Assembly (NCBI GenBank): GCA_003246335.1
Contig: QKAR01000045.1
Location: 1-64,000 of the forward strand
Direction of reading: 5' to 3'
Source of the DNA: Spirochaetales bacterium
Lineage (GTDB): Bacteria > Spirochaetota > Spirochaetia > Treponematales > Treponemataceae
DNA length: 64,000 bases
Under the pieces are notes generated by a model. That model saw nothing but the letters and a program-made list of their open reading frames with translations. It was not told the DNA's origin and did no database searches. The translations under genes and the position numbers were made by a program. Below are positions 48,106-56,577 of this stretch, one piece after another (the first letter of the stretch is position 1; every line of letters begins with the position of its first letter).

Positions 48106-49363
48106 AGGGTACTAACGCTTTATCCGAGTTTAGCGGGATTAGCTTTCTCTTTTCGCGTAAAAAACTTCGATTTTTGGCGACGAGCTCCGCGCGGCCTCCG
48201 ACCAAGAGCTTTTCGTAAATATGGCGAATGTGCGTTTTCGCGGTGTTTTCGGAAATTCCAAGCTGTACGGCTATTTCTTTCACGGTAAGCTCCGTCAGCA
48301 ATAAATCGTAGACGGCCGCTTCTCGGCGGGAGATCCTCTCGACGGGCGGGGAATCTTCGGTATCCCGGAGCAGCACGGAGTAGCCGTCATGCGGCGAACC
48401 ATTTACCGAGAGGGCAAACATCGTAACGCTCAGCGCCTTATCGTCGAAGCCATCCACTCTAAACTCAGCGAACCCGTTCCTCGATACTTCATTCGCGATT
48501 TTGCGAAAGTTCATCGGTAAAACCGACGTAACGAACCCTTTCTCGTCTTGCGGTATCCGCAGTCTTTTCGCCGCGCGCTCATTGACGAGAAGAATTTGGC
48601 CGTTTCCGTCCAGGAGTATGGCCGCCTGCTCTATGCGGTTAAAAATCGCGCTGTAGTCGATTGGCTCGTTAGCGCGCGCGATGATTTGCTCGATCATGAG
48701 CAAAACCCCGCTGAGCGAATACAACAAACTTGAGAAATCCCTCTCAATTCCCGGTATGAGTCTGAACACGTACGATATATTCGCGGCGACGGGAATACTG
48801 ACGGCTAAAACGTTCAAAAGGCACTCAGCTTTGCGGATTCTGTTCATCGCGAAAAAATCGCGATAGGTGAGCGCGAGCCCATACAGGAAAAGCGAATAAG
48901 AATACGCCGTGTGAACCCAAAACCACGGCCCATACGAGTCCACGATATGAAAAAGCCCGCCGTTTTTGAATAAGACGCGATGCTCTACCCATAAAAGAAA
49001 CTGCATGCTCGGTACCCATACCGTTAAAATCGTCGTGAACGGTATGAGCAGCGTTACATACAAAAGAGGGTGGGGATGTTTAGGAGGCGGCCCTAACGTC
49101 GTCCTCGCGCAAAGATAGACCCACGCGATGGGAAAAGGAACGATGCAAGTGTACGTCAGACGGGAATATAAAAAAAGGGCCTCCGGACTTTTCGCCGTAA
49201 GCTCAAGAACGGAAAACACGATCATTCCAAGGACTAAGGCCTGAAATTGGATAAGGTATCGCGAAACCCGATGCCGAATATTCGCAACGGAAAAAACGAT
49301 GCTCGTAAGCGAAAGTATGATCGCCAAGGGAGCGAACAAACAGTACAGTTGCGCGTTCGTCAT
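48104..49363 (-). CDS. Membrane-bound transcription regulator: 7TM, PAS, LuxR helix-turn-helix
   Basis: 419 residues. Seven hydrophobic segments span about residues 5-235 and resemble the N-terminal 7TM region of some histidine kinases. Residues 240-345 are a PAS domain (IFNRIEQAAILLDGNGQILL, VNERAAKRLRIPQDEKG). Residues 350-400 are a LuxR helix-turn-helix (ISRREAAVYDLLLTELTVKE, then IAVQLGISENTAKTHIRHIY). No kinase or receiver is present, so signal and DNA binding are in one membrane protein. It converges on glnN. Target unknown. Confidence 0.85.
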   Translation of the reverse strand: MTNAQLYCLFAPLAIILSLTSIVFSVANIRHRVSRYLIQFQALVLGMIVFSVLELTAKSPEALFLYSRLTYTCIVPFPIAWVYLCARTTLGPPPKHPHPLLYVTLLIPFTTILTVWVPSMQFLLWVEHRVLFKNGGLFHIVDSYGPWFWVHTAYSYSLFLYGLALTYRDFFAMNRIRKAECLLNVLAVSIPVAANISYVFRLIPGIERDFSSLLYSLSGVLLMIEQIIARANEPIDYSAIFNRIEQAAILLDGNGQILLVNERAAKRLRIPQDEKGFVTSVLPMNFRKIANEVSRNGFAEFRVDGFDDKALSVTMFALSVNGSPHDGYSVLLRDTEDSPPVERISRREAAVYDLLLTELTVKEIAVQLGISENTAKTHIRHIYEKLLVGGRAELVAKNRSFLREKRKLIPLNSDKALVP

Positions 49364-49479
49364 AGTTTATTTTCGCACGAAGGGATTGTTGGGTCAAGCA
49401 TTGGGTAATTTACCGCGAAAAATCCGGCGGTGAGGGTGATAATCGGGTGATTTTATATTTTTCATCTCATTTTTCTATA

Positions 49480-49508
49480 TTGACAATGTGAACATATGAG
49501 CATATATT
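49480..49508 (+). promoter_or_regulatory. Strong promoter of the metal-resistance genes, leaderless
   Basis: TTGACA (49480-49485), 17 bp, TATATT (49503-49508). The predicted start at 49515 is one base before ATG 49516, and there is no Shine-Dalgarno sequence. This is the clearest leaderless arrangement in the window. Confidence 0.75.
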
Positions 49509-49510
49509 CA
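49489..49510. promoter_or_regulatory. ArsR/SmtB-type operator overlapping the -10
   Basis: TGAACATATGAGCATATATTCA is an imperfect 22-bp inverted repeat, with TGAA at the left end and TTCA at the right, close to known SmtB/CadC sites. Occupancy would cover the -10 and spacer, and metal binding to the regulator would release it. Confidence 0.6.
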
Positions 49511-49515
49511 AACGT

Positions 49516-49896
49516 ATGGATAAGATTTATGATACAGATAACCTCGATACGGGAGAATCTTCGTGCGTGAACGAATCCGAAGTGGCGCGCGTACGGGCTA
49601 AAATGCCGGATGAGGCGACGCTGTATGAGCTCGGGGAATTCTTTAAAACACTGGGAGACTCGACGCGAGTGCGCGTGCTTTCCGCCCTCATGGCGGGCGA
49701 GTTGTGCGTGTGCGATATAGCGGCCACCCTCGATATGACGGTTTCGGCCGTCTCCCATCAATTGCGCGTGCTGCGTCAGGCCAAAATCGTTCGGACGCGG
49801 CGGGACGGCAAACAGATATTTTATTCCGTCGACGATGAGCACGTCGGCATTTTGTATTCGGTCGGGCTTGAACATATACGGGAAGGAGGTTTGTGA
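49516..49896 (+). CDS. ArsR/SmtB-family metal-responsive repressor
   Basis: 126 residues. The winged helix spans about residues 38-115. GELCVCDIAATLDMTVSAVSHQ carries the ELCVCD metal motif of CadC/ArsR type repressors, and KIVRTRRDGKQIFYSVDDEHV forms the wing. The N-terminal Cys17 could add a further metal ligand as in CadC. It sits directly before the P-type ATPase gene, touching it (TGATG), and should release the operator when Cd, Pb or Zn binds. Confidence 0.92.
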   Translation: MDKIYDTDNLDTGESSCVNESEVARVRAKMPDEATLYELGEFFKTLGDSTRVRVLSALMAGELCVCDIAATLDMTVSAVSHQLRVLRQAKIVRTRRDGKQIFYSVDDEHVGILYSVGLEHIREGGL

Positions 49897-51887
49897 TGGG
49901 ATGCGCTTGTTGCGATCATGACGATCCAAAAGGGAGTTGCGATGGTTCTGAAGGGTGCTCCTGCGGGCGGGAAGAAAGAGTTCCCCGATCGATGATTTTT
50001 CGGTTCGCGGCGGCATTTGTTTTGTTTATGGGCGCGATCGCCGTCTCATTGGCGCGTCCCGACGCGCAGGGGATTTCGAGGGTTCTTTTCGTCATTTCCT
50101 GGGCAGTCGCCGGAGCCGTCGTCGTGCGGGACGCCGCGAGGAACGCGTTGCGCGGCGAGTTGTTCGATGAAAATTTCTTGATGACGATAGCGAGCGTTGG
50201 CGCCTTGGTCGTCGGGCAGTGGAGCGAAGGCGCAGCCGTAATGATCTTTTATAATCTAGGGGAGTTAGTTCAGGAAACCGCGGTTCGTCGGTCTCGTCGT
50301 TCCATCGTTGAGCTCATGGACGTTCGACCCGATGAAGCCAGACTTTCCAGCTCAAACGCTATAGTGCATCCCTCTGCGGTCGCCGTCGGCACGGAACTGC
50401 TCGTCCTTCCGGGCGAACGCGTCCCGTTGGACGGAACGATCGTTTCGGGCTCATCGAGTTTCGATACTTCGTCGTTGACCGGGGAAAGCGTTCCTCGCTC
50501 AGGTATGCCAGGAACGGGGGTTCTCGCGGGCTTCGTGAACGGGAGCGGGTCGGTCACGATCAAAGTGACCGCTTCTTACGCCGATACGGCCGCGGCGAAA
50601 ATGCTCGCGTTAACCGAGGGGGCCCAGCGAAGAAAGGCGAAAGCGGAGCGTTTCGTGACTTCTTTCGCCAAAATATACACGCCCATCGTGACGCTGTCCG
50701 CGGTCGCCCTTGCCGCCCTTCCGCCTTTAGTCGGCGCGTTGCTGGGTTTGGGGGATCTTTCCGGCTGGGAGTCGTTTCGCCCCTGGGTGTATCGTGCATT
50801 AGTTTTTTTGGTAATATCCTGCCCGTGCGCGTTCGTGATATCCGTTCCGCTCGGTTTTTTTGGTGGAATCGGGGGCGCCGCGAAGCGCGGCATTTTAATT
50901 AAGGGCGCGGATTATCTGGACGCCCTCGCGAAGACGGAAGCCGTCGTTTTCGATAAGACCGGCACGCTTACCCATGGCTCTTTCGCCGTCCATGAGACCG
51001 TTCCCTCCGGAGGCTATGACGAGGATGCGCTCGTGCGGCTTGCCGCGCTCGCCGAATCGCGATCTACCCATCCGATCGCGGCCGCCATCCGAAGGGCGGC
51101 GGAAAGCCGGGGCATAGCGATGAGCGCGGATCGCGTGCTTTCCTCGGCCGATATACCGGGATTCGGCGTTTCCGTTTCCGTGCCCGAGGGGGTTATTCTC
51201 GCGGGTTCCGAGCGTTTAATGGAAAAAGAAAACGTCGTTGGCCCTTTTCGCCGGAACATTTCAGACGAAACGCCAGGTGCGGGAACCGCGGTGTTCGTCG
51301 CCTTGAACGGCTCATTCGCGGGCTATATCGCTCTCGGCGACGAGCCAAAGCCCGAGTCCGCGGCCGCCGTCGCGGAGTTGCGCGCGCTCGGGGTTCGCTC
51401 CGTCGTCATGCTCACCGGAGACGGATCGGCGCCTGCCGCGGCCGTCGCGCGCGCGGTGGGGATAGACGAGACGCGCGCGGAAGCATTACCTCACGAGAAA
51501 GTAATGTTTTTCGAGGAATTATCCTCCCAAATTAAGGCGCTTTCGCCGAAAGCGACGACTATTTTCGTCGGCGATGGCATGAACGACGCGCCAGTGCTCG
51601 CCCGCGCGGACGTCGGAATGGCCATGGGCGGAATGGGAAGCGACGCCGCGGTCGAGGCCGCCGACGTGGTGCTTATGAACGATAATCCGCGATTAGTGGC
51701 CGAGGCGATTCGCGTCGCTCGCTGGACACGCCGCATCGTCTCGGAAAATATCGTGCTCGCCTTTTCGGTAAAAATCGTATTTTTGGCAATGGGCGCGTTC
51801 GGGGTCGCGAATATGTGGGAAGCTGTTTTCGCGGACGTTGGCGTCGCCCTGCTCGCGACGTTGAACGCCTTGCGGGCCCGGCGATAG
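49896..51887 (+). CDS. Heavy-metal P1B-type ATPase (ZntA/CadA-like)
   Basis: 663 residues from ATG 49896, with AAGGAGG 6 nt upstream. The N-terminus lacks a normal HMA fold and instead has a Cys-rich stretch, MGCACCDHDDPKGSCDGSEG, ending CSCG. Membrane motif SCPCAF, phosphorylation site DKTGTLTHG, TGES, HP motif STHPIAAA and hinge VGDGMNDAPVLAR are all intact. The CPC motif and ArsR partner suggest export of Zn, Cd or Pb. It forms a two-gene unit with the repressor. Confidence 0.94.
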   Translation: MGCACCDHDDPKGSCDGSEGCSCGREERVPRSMIFRFAAAFVLFMGAIAVSLARPDAQGISRVLFVISWAVAGAVVVRDAARNALRGELFDENFLMTIASVGALVVGQWSEGAAVMIFYNLGELVQETAVRRSRRSIVELMDVRPDEARLSSSNAIVHPSAVAVGTELLVLPGERVPLDGTIVSGSSSFDTSSLTGESVPRSGMPGTGVLAGFVNGSGSVTIKVTASYADTAAAKMLALTEGAQRRKAKAERFVTSFAKIYTPIVTLSAVALAALPPLVGALLGLGDLSGWESFRPWVYRALVFLVISCPCAFVISVPLGFFGGIGGAAKRGILIKGADYLDALAKTEAVVFDKTGTLTHGSFAVHETVPSGGYDEDALVRLAALAESRSTHPIAAAIRRAAESRGIAMSADRVLSSADIPGFGVSVSVPEGVILAGSERLMEKENVVGPFRRNISDETPGAGTAVFVALNGSFAGYIALGDEPKPESAAAVAELRALGVRSVVMLTGDGSAPAAAVARAVGIDETRAEALPHEKVMFFEELSSQIKALSPKATTIFVGDGMNDAPVLARADVGMAMGGMGSDAAVEAADVVLMNDNPRLVAEAIRVARWTRRIVSENIVLAFSVKIVFLAMGAFGVANMWEAVFADVGVALLATLNALRARR

Positions 51888-51942
51888 GGGCTGGATTAGA
51901 TAGACAAGGGCGCGCGTTTCGTGCTATCGTACTGAGCGTCGC

Positions 51943-52024
51943 GCCGGCGTGGTGGAATGGTAGACACGGTGGACTCAAAATCCACTGCCCCTAAAGCGTA
52001 TCGGTTCAAGTCCGATCGCCGGCA
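51943..52024 (+). tRNA. tRNA-Leu (anticodon CAA)
   Basis: The acceptor stem GCCGGCG pairs with CGCCGGC (52017-52023), with discriminator A. The anticodon stem GTGGA/TCCAC encloses CTCAAAA, giving anticodon CAA for leucine codon UUG. The T-arm is ATCGG-TTCAAGT-CCGAT. A long variable arm (about 12 nt) fits class II tRNA-Leu. The CCA end is not encoded. A weak promoter (TAGACA, 18 bp, TATCGT) precedes it at 51901-51930. Confidence 0.95.
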
Positions 52025-52030
52025 AGCAAT

Positions 52031-52056
52031 CGGACCCGAAAGGGTCCGTTTTTTTT
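52031..52056 (+). terminator. Terminator after tRNA-Leu
   Basis: CGGACCC pairs with GGGTCCG around GAAA and runs into eight T residues, starting 7 bp after the tRNA. Confidence 0.9.
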
Positions 52057-52090
52057 ATTCCGCCGCGCGAAACGGCGAAAGGAGCGTTCC

Positions 52091-52567
52091 ATGGCATTCA
52101 CGTTTAACACCGACGAAGTATTCGAAATCGCCGAAAGGATTGAGGCGAACGGGGCTGAGTATTACGAAACGGCCGCTTCGTCGGTCTCCGACGCGCGATA
52201 CGGCTCGTTGCTCAAAGATCTCGCCAAGCGCGAGCGCGAGCATCTCGCGACTTTTTCTTCCTTGCGCAAAGAGCTTTCCTCCGAGGAGCGGACGTCCGCG
52301 GTGAGCGATCCCGACGACGAATCTTCCGCGTATTTGCGGGCACTCGCGGATTCGGAGGTTTTCTACGGAAAAAAAACGGACTTTTCCTCGATTCGCGCGA
52401 TCTTGCTCGGGGCTCTTGACCGCGAGAAAGACTCGATCGTGTTTTACGTTGGCATGAAAGACTTAGTTCCGTCCGTCGCCGGCAAGGCGAAGATCGACGG
52501 GATTATCGCCGAGGAAAAGCGGCATATTACCGCGCTGACCGCCGAGCTGAGGGCGTTGAAGGCTTAA
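52091..52567 (+). CDS. Rubrerythrin-like ferritin-fold protein
   Basis: 158 residues, all helical. Glu/His ligands for a di-iron centre recur: IAERIEANGAEYYE, LAKREREHLATF, LLGALDREKDSIVFY and IIAEEKRHITALTAEL, matching the rubrerythrin four-helix bundle. The rubredoxin-like C-terminal domain of full rubrerythrins is absent. It probably reduces peroxide or handles iron in anaerobes. AAAGGAGCG precedes ATG 52091. Its last 41 bases overlap the converging DUF2974 gene. Confidence 0.85.
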   Translation: MAFTFNTDEVFEIAERIEANGAEYYETAASSVSDARYGSLLKDLAKREREHLATFSSLRKELSSEERTSAVSDPDDESSAYLRALADSEVFYGKKTDFSSIRAILLGALDREKDSIVFYVGMKDLVPSVAGKAKIDGIIAEEKRHITALTAELRALKA

Positions 52568-53690
52568 GCACATTCGGCGTTTTCGCCGCTTTTTTCTCGC
52601 GGCGCAAAACGTCGAGGTTTTTTTTCGACGCCTCGAAAAGAATTCCCAGCGTTTCGCGCAGGATCTTTTTTGTTTCGGCGTCGAGTCCCGAGAGCGATTT
52701 CACCGTCGCCTTCGCGGTTTTTAGCCAGTCGGTCGAAAGGTCGAGTACCGTTTCAGCCTCCGTCGCGCCGATGATCTCGTAGAGCGCGTCGATAAGCGTT
52801 TTCCTTCGCTCGGTATCCATCGCGCGAATCCAGTCCTTGAGCGTGCGGTCGACGAACACGCTGTCCCGGGTAAGTTCCCGTTCGGGAACGAACCGGTCGC
52901 GGACGACGGTCCAGGAGTACGGATCGTGCTGGAGTAACCCGCTTTGCTCGCTGTGGACGATCGAGTAGCGCTCGCTATGCTCGAGCAAAAGCCCGATAAC
53001 CGAGGATTGCGGGATAAGAGACCTGGTCCGATCCTGTATCGCGCGAAAACCCTCGCTCTCGATCGTTTCCGGCGAAAACCCGGGCCCGTCGTTGCTGAAA
53101 ACCGCGGAAATGCGTTTTTGCGCTGTTTTCGCGCAAAAGGCGGCGGCGTACGCCGCGAGATTCCCGCCTTTTGAGTGGCCTCCGACCCGAAACTTCCCCC
53201 CTAATCGCCTCGCCGCGTTTTCCAAATAGGCAACCGCCTCGAGCTGTGAGGGTACGGCCGACATAAAGCCCATATTGAGGTCTTCCTTCCAACCGACGAG
53301 CGTAAGGTCGGTTCCGCGAAACGCGACGAACGGAGTCCCGTCGTCGGTGATCGCGCATACGGCGGAAAACTGCTTTTGCTCCGATACGTCGATTGAGTTG
53401 ACGTACCCAGAAATCCGGGTCGCTCCGAAACGCCGCGACTCAGCCGCGCGGGCGAGTAGCTCAACGTCCCTACCGTCGCGGACTGCGAGGCTCGCGGGGT
53501 CCAGCTCCGCGAAATTCCGCGCGACGTCCGAGAGCGTCGGCGATTTTTTCGTCGGCTGGGCCGGAACGAGACCGTCGAACGGTAAGTACGCGAGTACGGA
53601 AATGATGAGGTTATCCACCTCGTTGAAAGGCGCGGCAGAAAAAGCGATGTCCCCGCGCCACTCAAGATAATCGAAAATCGTTCCCGTCAT
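52527..53690 (-). CDS. DUF2974/Mbeg1-like alpha/beta-hydrolase
   Basis: 387 residues from ATG 53690 (MTGTIFDYLEWRGD), with GGAGG upstream. The track's extra 44 residues read through the neighbour. NEVDNLIISVLAYLPFDGLV and PFVAFRGTDLTLVGWKEDL lead to the nucleophile elbow FRVGGHSKGGNLAAYAA (GxSxG), as in lipase-like DUF2974 proteins. A Lys-rich C-terminal region follows. It is probably an intracellular esterase or phospholipase. Substrate unknown. Last in the leftward four-gene cluster. Confidence 0.85.
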   Translation of the reverse strand: MTGTIFDYLEWRGDIAFSAAPFNEVDNLIISVLAYLPFDGLVPAQPTKKSPTLSDVARNFAELDPASLAVRDGRDVELLARAAESRRFGATRISGYVNSIDVSEQKQFSAVCAITDDGTPFVAFRGTDLTLVGWKEDLNMGFMSAVPSQLEAVAYLENAARRLGGKFRVGGHSKGGNLAAYAAAFCAKTAQKRISAVFSNDGPGFSPETIESEGFRAIQDRTRSLIPQSSVIGLLLEHSERYSIVHSEQSGLLQHDPYSWTVVRDRFVPERELTRDSVFVDRTLKDWIRAMDTERRKTLIDALYEIIGATEAETVLDLSTDWLKTAKATVKSLSGLDAETKKILRETLGILFEASKKNLDVLRREKKAAKTPNVLKPSTPSARRSAR

Positions 53691-53706
53691 GGGTAGTTCC
53701 TCCCCC

Positions 53707-54159
53707 TTACCAGTATTTGCGCATAAGCTCGGCGACCCAGGTGGGTTGCCCGACGTCGCGCGGCAAATATTCTCGGAATACCGGTTTAATGTCCAGAACC
53801 GGCGTACCGTCAATGGCGTCAAACGAGGATAGATATACGCGCCTTCCCTCGACTCGCTCGATCTTCGCGATAGTCGCGCCGATCCGGTTTGGCCGGGCTT
53901 TTTTTCGCTGCGCGAATATGCCCACTTTCGGCCAGGAAGGATTTTCCCTCGGGTGCTCAGCCCCGCAGACGATTTTCGCGGGATTCACCTGGTGGAAAAA
54001 ATAGAGGATTTCAGCGTGAGAAAAATCGGATAAGCCTTCGAGGCATTCGACCCCGTATCCGTCCGCGAGCTCGACGTACGCGCGCACGGAATTCCAATTA
54101 TCGTCGATGGGTTCCGCCCGTTCGGATCGGACGAAGGCGATCGGTTCCATTTCTATCAT
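53707..54159 (-). CDS. trmO: tRNA t6A37 methyltransferase, TrmO/TsaA family
   Basis: 150 residues of the UPF0066/YaeB fold. MEPIAFVRSERAE, LEGLSDFSHAEILYFFH and the HPRENPSWPKVGIFAQRKKA block (family pattern RPNxIGxTIA follows as RPNRIGATIAKI), then LDIKPVFREYLPRD. It should methylate N6 of threonylcarbamoyladenosine in tRNA-Thr using S-adenosylmethionine. ATG 54159 overlaps the stop of the Cys-rich gene as ATGA. Confidence 0.9.
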   Translation of the reverse strand: MIEMEPIAFVRSERAEPIDDNWNSVRAYVELADGYGVECLEGLSDFSHAEILYFFHQVNPAKIVCGAEHPRENPSWPKVGIFAQRKKARPNRIGATIAKIERVEGRRVYLSSFDAIDGTPVLDIKPVFREYLPRDVGQPTWVAELMRKYW

Positions 54160-54404
54160 CTCAGTTCCTTTTTTCGAGATATCTCGTTTTTAAGTTTAGC
54201 CTGAACGAATTCCCATCCGCGATCGTCGTGGACTTTCACGCAGTCGGAACAGTCTTTTACCCCGCCCGCGAGTTTCCAATCGCCCCCGCAATCGAGAAAA
54301 TAGAGGGGACAATAGCAAAAAAGGCAGTTTTGCCCGTCGAGCCCATGGCAGGGATAATATTCGCAGTCGCGATTCGTGAAATGCCGGCAATGCGGTTCAG
54401 CCAT
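54156..54404 (-). CDS. Small cysteine-rich protein
   Basis: 82 residues with about eleven Cys (HCRHFTNRDCEYYPCHG, QNCLFCYCPLYFLDCGG, KDCSDCVKVHD) in the pattern of the PF04071 cysteine-rich small domain, which probably binds zinc or an iron-sulphur cluster. In many anaerobes this domain occurs near cobalamin genes or as a fusion with them. None are seen here. It starts 5 bp after the UPF0340 gene and overlaps trmO. Confidence 0.8.
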   Translation of the reverse strand: MAEPHCRHFTNRDCEYYPCHGLDGQNCLFCYCPLYFLDCGGDWKLAGGVKDCSDCVKVHDDRGWEFVQAKLKNEISRKKELR

Positions 54405-54409
54405 CGCGC

Positions 54410-54961
54410 TTAGCCGATTTCGGGATCGTAGCGAGCCCTCTCTCCGCCGACGTACTTCGGTCGGGTTCGGGCGAGCACGAGCGGCGCTTCCCCGATCGTT
54501 TTGACGGAAACGCGCACGGGAACCGCCACGGGGCGAAGGTGCATGCCGATCAAGGTATTGCCGATGTCGATGCCGAGGTCAGCGCAGACGTTTTCCACCA
54601 GGGTCGGGGATTTCATGCCCTGCCAACAGGCTGTCGCGAACGCACCCCCGGCGGTCGGCTGGGGAATCGCGTTGACGCGCGTGAGGTTCAGACGGCGGGC
54701 GTCTTCCCGCTCGACGACGAGACTACGATTTAAGTGCTCGCAACACTGCGCCGCGAGGCAGAGACCCTGCTGCGCGCAAAACGAGGCGACCGTTTCGTAA
54801 ATCGCCCGCGCGACCTCGGCGCTTCCCGCCGTGCCGATTTTTTTCCCGATGACCTCGCTCGTGCTGCAGCCCACGACGAGCAAGGCGCCTTCTTCCGGTT
54901 TCGCCACCGCGTAGAGCTCCTCGAGCGCCGCGCGTATTTGAGATCCTATCGTTTCGGTCAT
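54410..54961 (-). CDS. UPF0340 (YwlG) family protein
   Basis: 183 residues. LLVVGCSTSEVIGKKIG, AAQCCEHLNRSLVVERE and VNAIPQPTAGGAFATACW with DIGNTLIGMHLRPVAVPVRV match the UPF0340/YwlG family (TIGR01440), whose biochemical role is unknown. I start at ATG 54961 (MTETIGSQIRAAL). There is no clear ribosome-binding site. TATACT (54972-54977) ends 10 nt upstream, so the leader is very short. First gene of the leftward cluster. Confidence 0.88.
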   Translation of the reverse strand: MTETIGSQIRAALEELYAVAKPEEGALLVVGCSTSEVIGKKIGTAGSAEVARAIYETVASFCAQQGLCLAAQCCEHLNRSLVVEREDARRLNLTRVNAIPQPTAGGAFATACWQGMKSPTLVENVCADLGIDIGNTLIGMHLRPVAVPVRVSVKTIGEAPLVLARTRPKYVGGERARYDPEIG

Positions 54962-55098
54962 GATGGCATTGAGTATAAACCGCATTGAAAAAAGCATCCA
55001 CGGGGCGATCGGGGACTCCCCTCGGCATCATCGCGACGATTCATTTGATTTTAGGGCGACATTCGGCGATACTGAACGGAAGGGGGAAGTTAACGGAG

Positions 55099-56169
55099 AT
55101 GGACGTATCGCAAATCGACACCTTTGGAAGGCAAATTCTCTGTATTGACGATAGTAAAACCCAGTTAGCGCTCTATAAGGACGAGCTTGAGGGAATGTAT
55201 TCCGTAACGTGCGCCCTCGCGTACCAGGAAGCGGTCGCCAGCCTTACCGCCGCGCGGCCCGACCTCATCATCCTTGATATGGAAATGCCGCAGGTCACCG
55301 GACTCGAATTTCTGGATATCCTGCGGTATTCCCCGAATTACGCCCATATTCCGGTCATTATCGTTTCCGGCGACAATAATCCGGCCGACGTGAAGGAAGC
55401 CTTCGTGCGGGGCGCCATGGATTACGTGCGCAAGCCCTATGACAGCGAGGAATTGCTCCTGCGGATCCATCGCATTTTCCAGTTGCTCTCCGGCCCGCCG
55501 CAGGAGACGCCCGTCGTCGACTCGACGCACGGGTTCACGATTGCCCAGGATCACCTCGTGAGGTCCATTGCCGATCTCGCGGCGGCAAAAGACAACGAAA
55601 ACACGAAGCATTTAACGCGCATTGGCCTTTATTCCGCGGAACTCGCGGAAACCGTCACGAAAACGGCGCGTTTTCGGCCGCATGTCTCCGTCGACTTCGT
55701 GACGAAAATAGGGGCGTTGGCGAAATTGCACGATATCGGCAAAGTGAACGTGCCCGACCACATCCTCAAAAAAACCGGTCACTTAACCGACCGGGAGTTC
55801 GAGTACGTCAAAAATCATACGACGGACGGCGCGCGCACGATCGATATGATCCGAAACTCGTTTCCCGATTACGCGTTTCTCGACTTCGCCCACGATATCA
55901 TCCTTTCCCACCATGAAAGTTGGGACGGTTCCGGGTATCCGAACGGGATTGCCGGGGAGGATATCCCGCTCGCGGCGCGCATCGTGGCCATCGCCGACAC
56001 TTTCGACGCGGTCACGACGAAGCGATCGTACGCGAATCCCGTCGCCTTCGACGAGGCGTGCGCGATCATTCGGGCCGCGAGCGGTACGAGATTTGACCCG
56101 GAAATCGTCGATTTATTCCGGTTCTGCCATCTGCATTTTAAGGATATAATGGAAAAAAATAAGGATTGA
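55099..56169 (+). CDS. Response regulator with HD-GYP c-di-GMP phosphodiesterase domain
   Basis: 356 residues from ATG 55099. The receiver domain (residues 12-128) has the acidic pair CIDDSK, phosphorylation site Asp60 (LIILDMEMPQVTG) and KPYDSEELL. The C-terminal domain (about 160-356) has the HD motif LHDIGKVNVPDHIL and the full HHESWDGSGYPNGIAGEDIP signature. It should hydrolyse cyclic di-GMP when phosphorylated. The partner kinase is not adjacent. GGGGGAAG lies about 10 nt upstream, with wide spacing. It may affect motility or adhesion. Confidence 0.92.
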   Translation: MDVSQIDTFGRQILCIDDSKTQLALYKDELEGMYSVTCALAYQEAVASLTAARPDLIILDMEMPQVTGLEFLDILRYSPNYAHIPVIIVSGDNNPADVKEAFVRGAMDYVRKPYDSEELLLRIHRIFQLLSGPPQETPVVDSTHGFTIAQDHLVRSIADLAAAKDNENTKHLTRIGLYSAELAETVTKTARFRPHVSVDFVTKIGALAKLHDIGKVNVPDHILKKTGHLTDREFEYVKNHTTDGARTIDMIRNSFPDYAFLDFAHDIILSHHESWDGSGYPNGIAGEDIPLAARIVAIADTFDAVTTKRSYANPVAFDEACAIIRAASGTRFDPEIVDLFRFCHLHFKDIMEKNKD

Positions 56170-56245
56170 TCAATTTTCAAAAATAGGGAGCTGGTTGAAA
56201 AGCCGTCGAATGGCGAGAAAACTCCGGCGATCCCGTCTCGTGGTT

Positions 56246-56282
56246 AAAAAAACGCCCCGACCGTCATGGTCGGGGCGTTTTT
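56246..56282. terminator. Bidirectional terminator between the HD-GYP and RRM genes
   Basis: AAAAACGCCCCGACC pairs perfectly with GGTCGGGGCGTTTTT around GTCAT, a 15-bp stem. A and T tracts allow termination in both directions. Confidence 0.92.
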
Positions 56283-56296
56283 ACGTGCCCTTCGGA

Positions 56297-56563
56297 TTAG
56301 TACCGAGCGGGGCGGGGTTTTTCGATGGACTCGTTAACCCGCAGTTGGCGACCGTCGAGGCTCGCGCCGTTGAGCGCGGCGATGGCGGACTGCGCCTCAT
56401 CGTCGGTTCCCATTTCCACGAAACCGAATCCTTTGGACCTTCCCGAGTCGCGATCGATGATGATCTTTGCTGAAACGACTTCGCCATGCGCGCGGAAGCA
56501 TTCTCCGAGGCCGGCTTCGGTCGTGCTATAGCTGAGATTTCCAACGTAAATTTTCTTGCCCAT
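56297..56563 (-). CDS. RRM-type RNA-binding protein
   Basis: 88 residues forming one RNA-recognition motif. RNP2 is KIYVGNLSY (residues 4-12) and RNP1 is SKGFGFVEM (about 43-51). A short tail ends KPRPARY. Such small RRM proteins are common in cyanobacteria and some spirochaetes and respond to cold or growth. AAGGATG precedes ATG 56563. The preceding control region has TATAAT (56609-56614) and a 14-bp palindrome. Confidence 0.92.
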   Translation of the reverse strand: MGKKIYVGNLSYSTTEAGLGECFRAHGEVVSAKIIIDRDSGRSKGFGFVEMGTDDEAQSAIAALNGASLDGRQLRVNESIEKPRPARY

Positions 56564-56577
56564 TTTGGCATCCTTCG

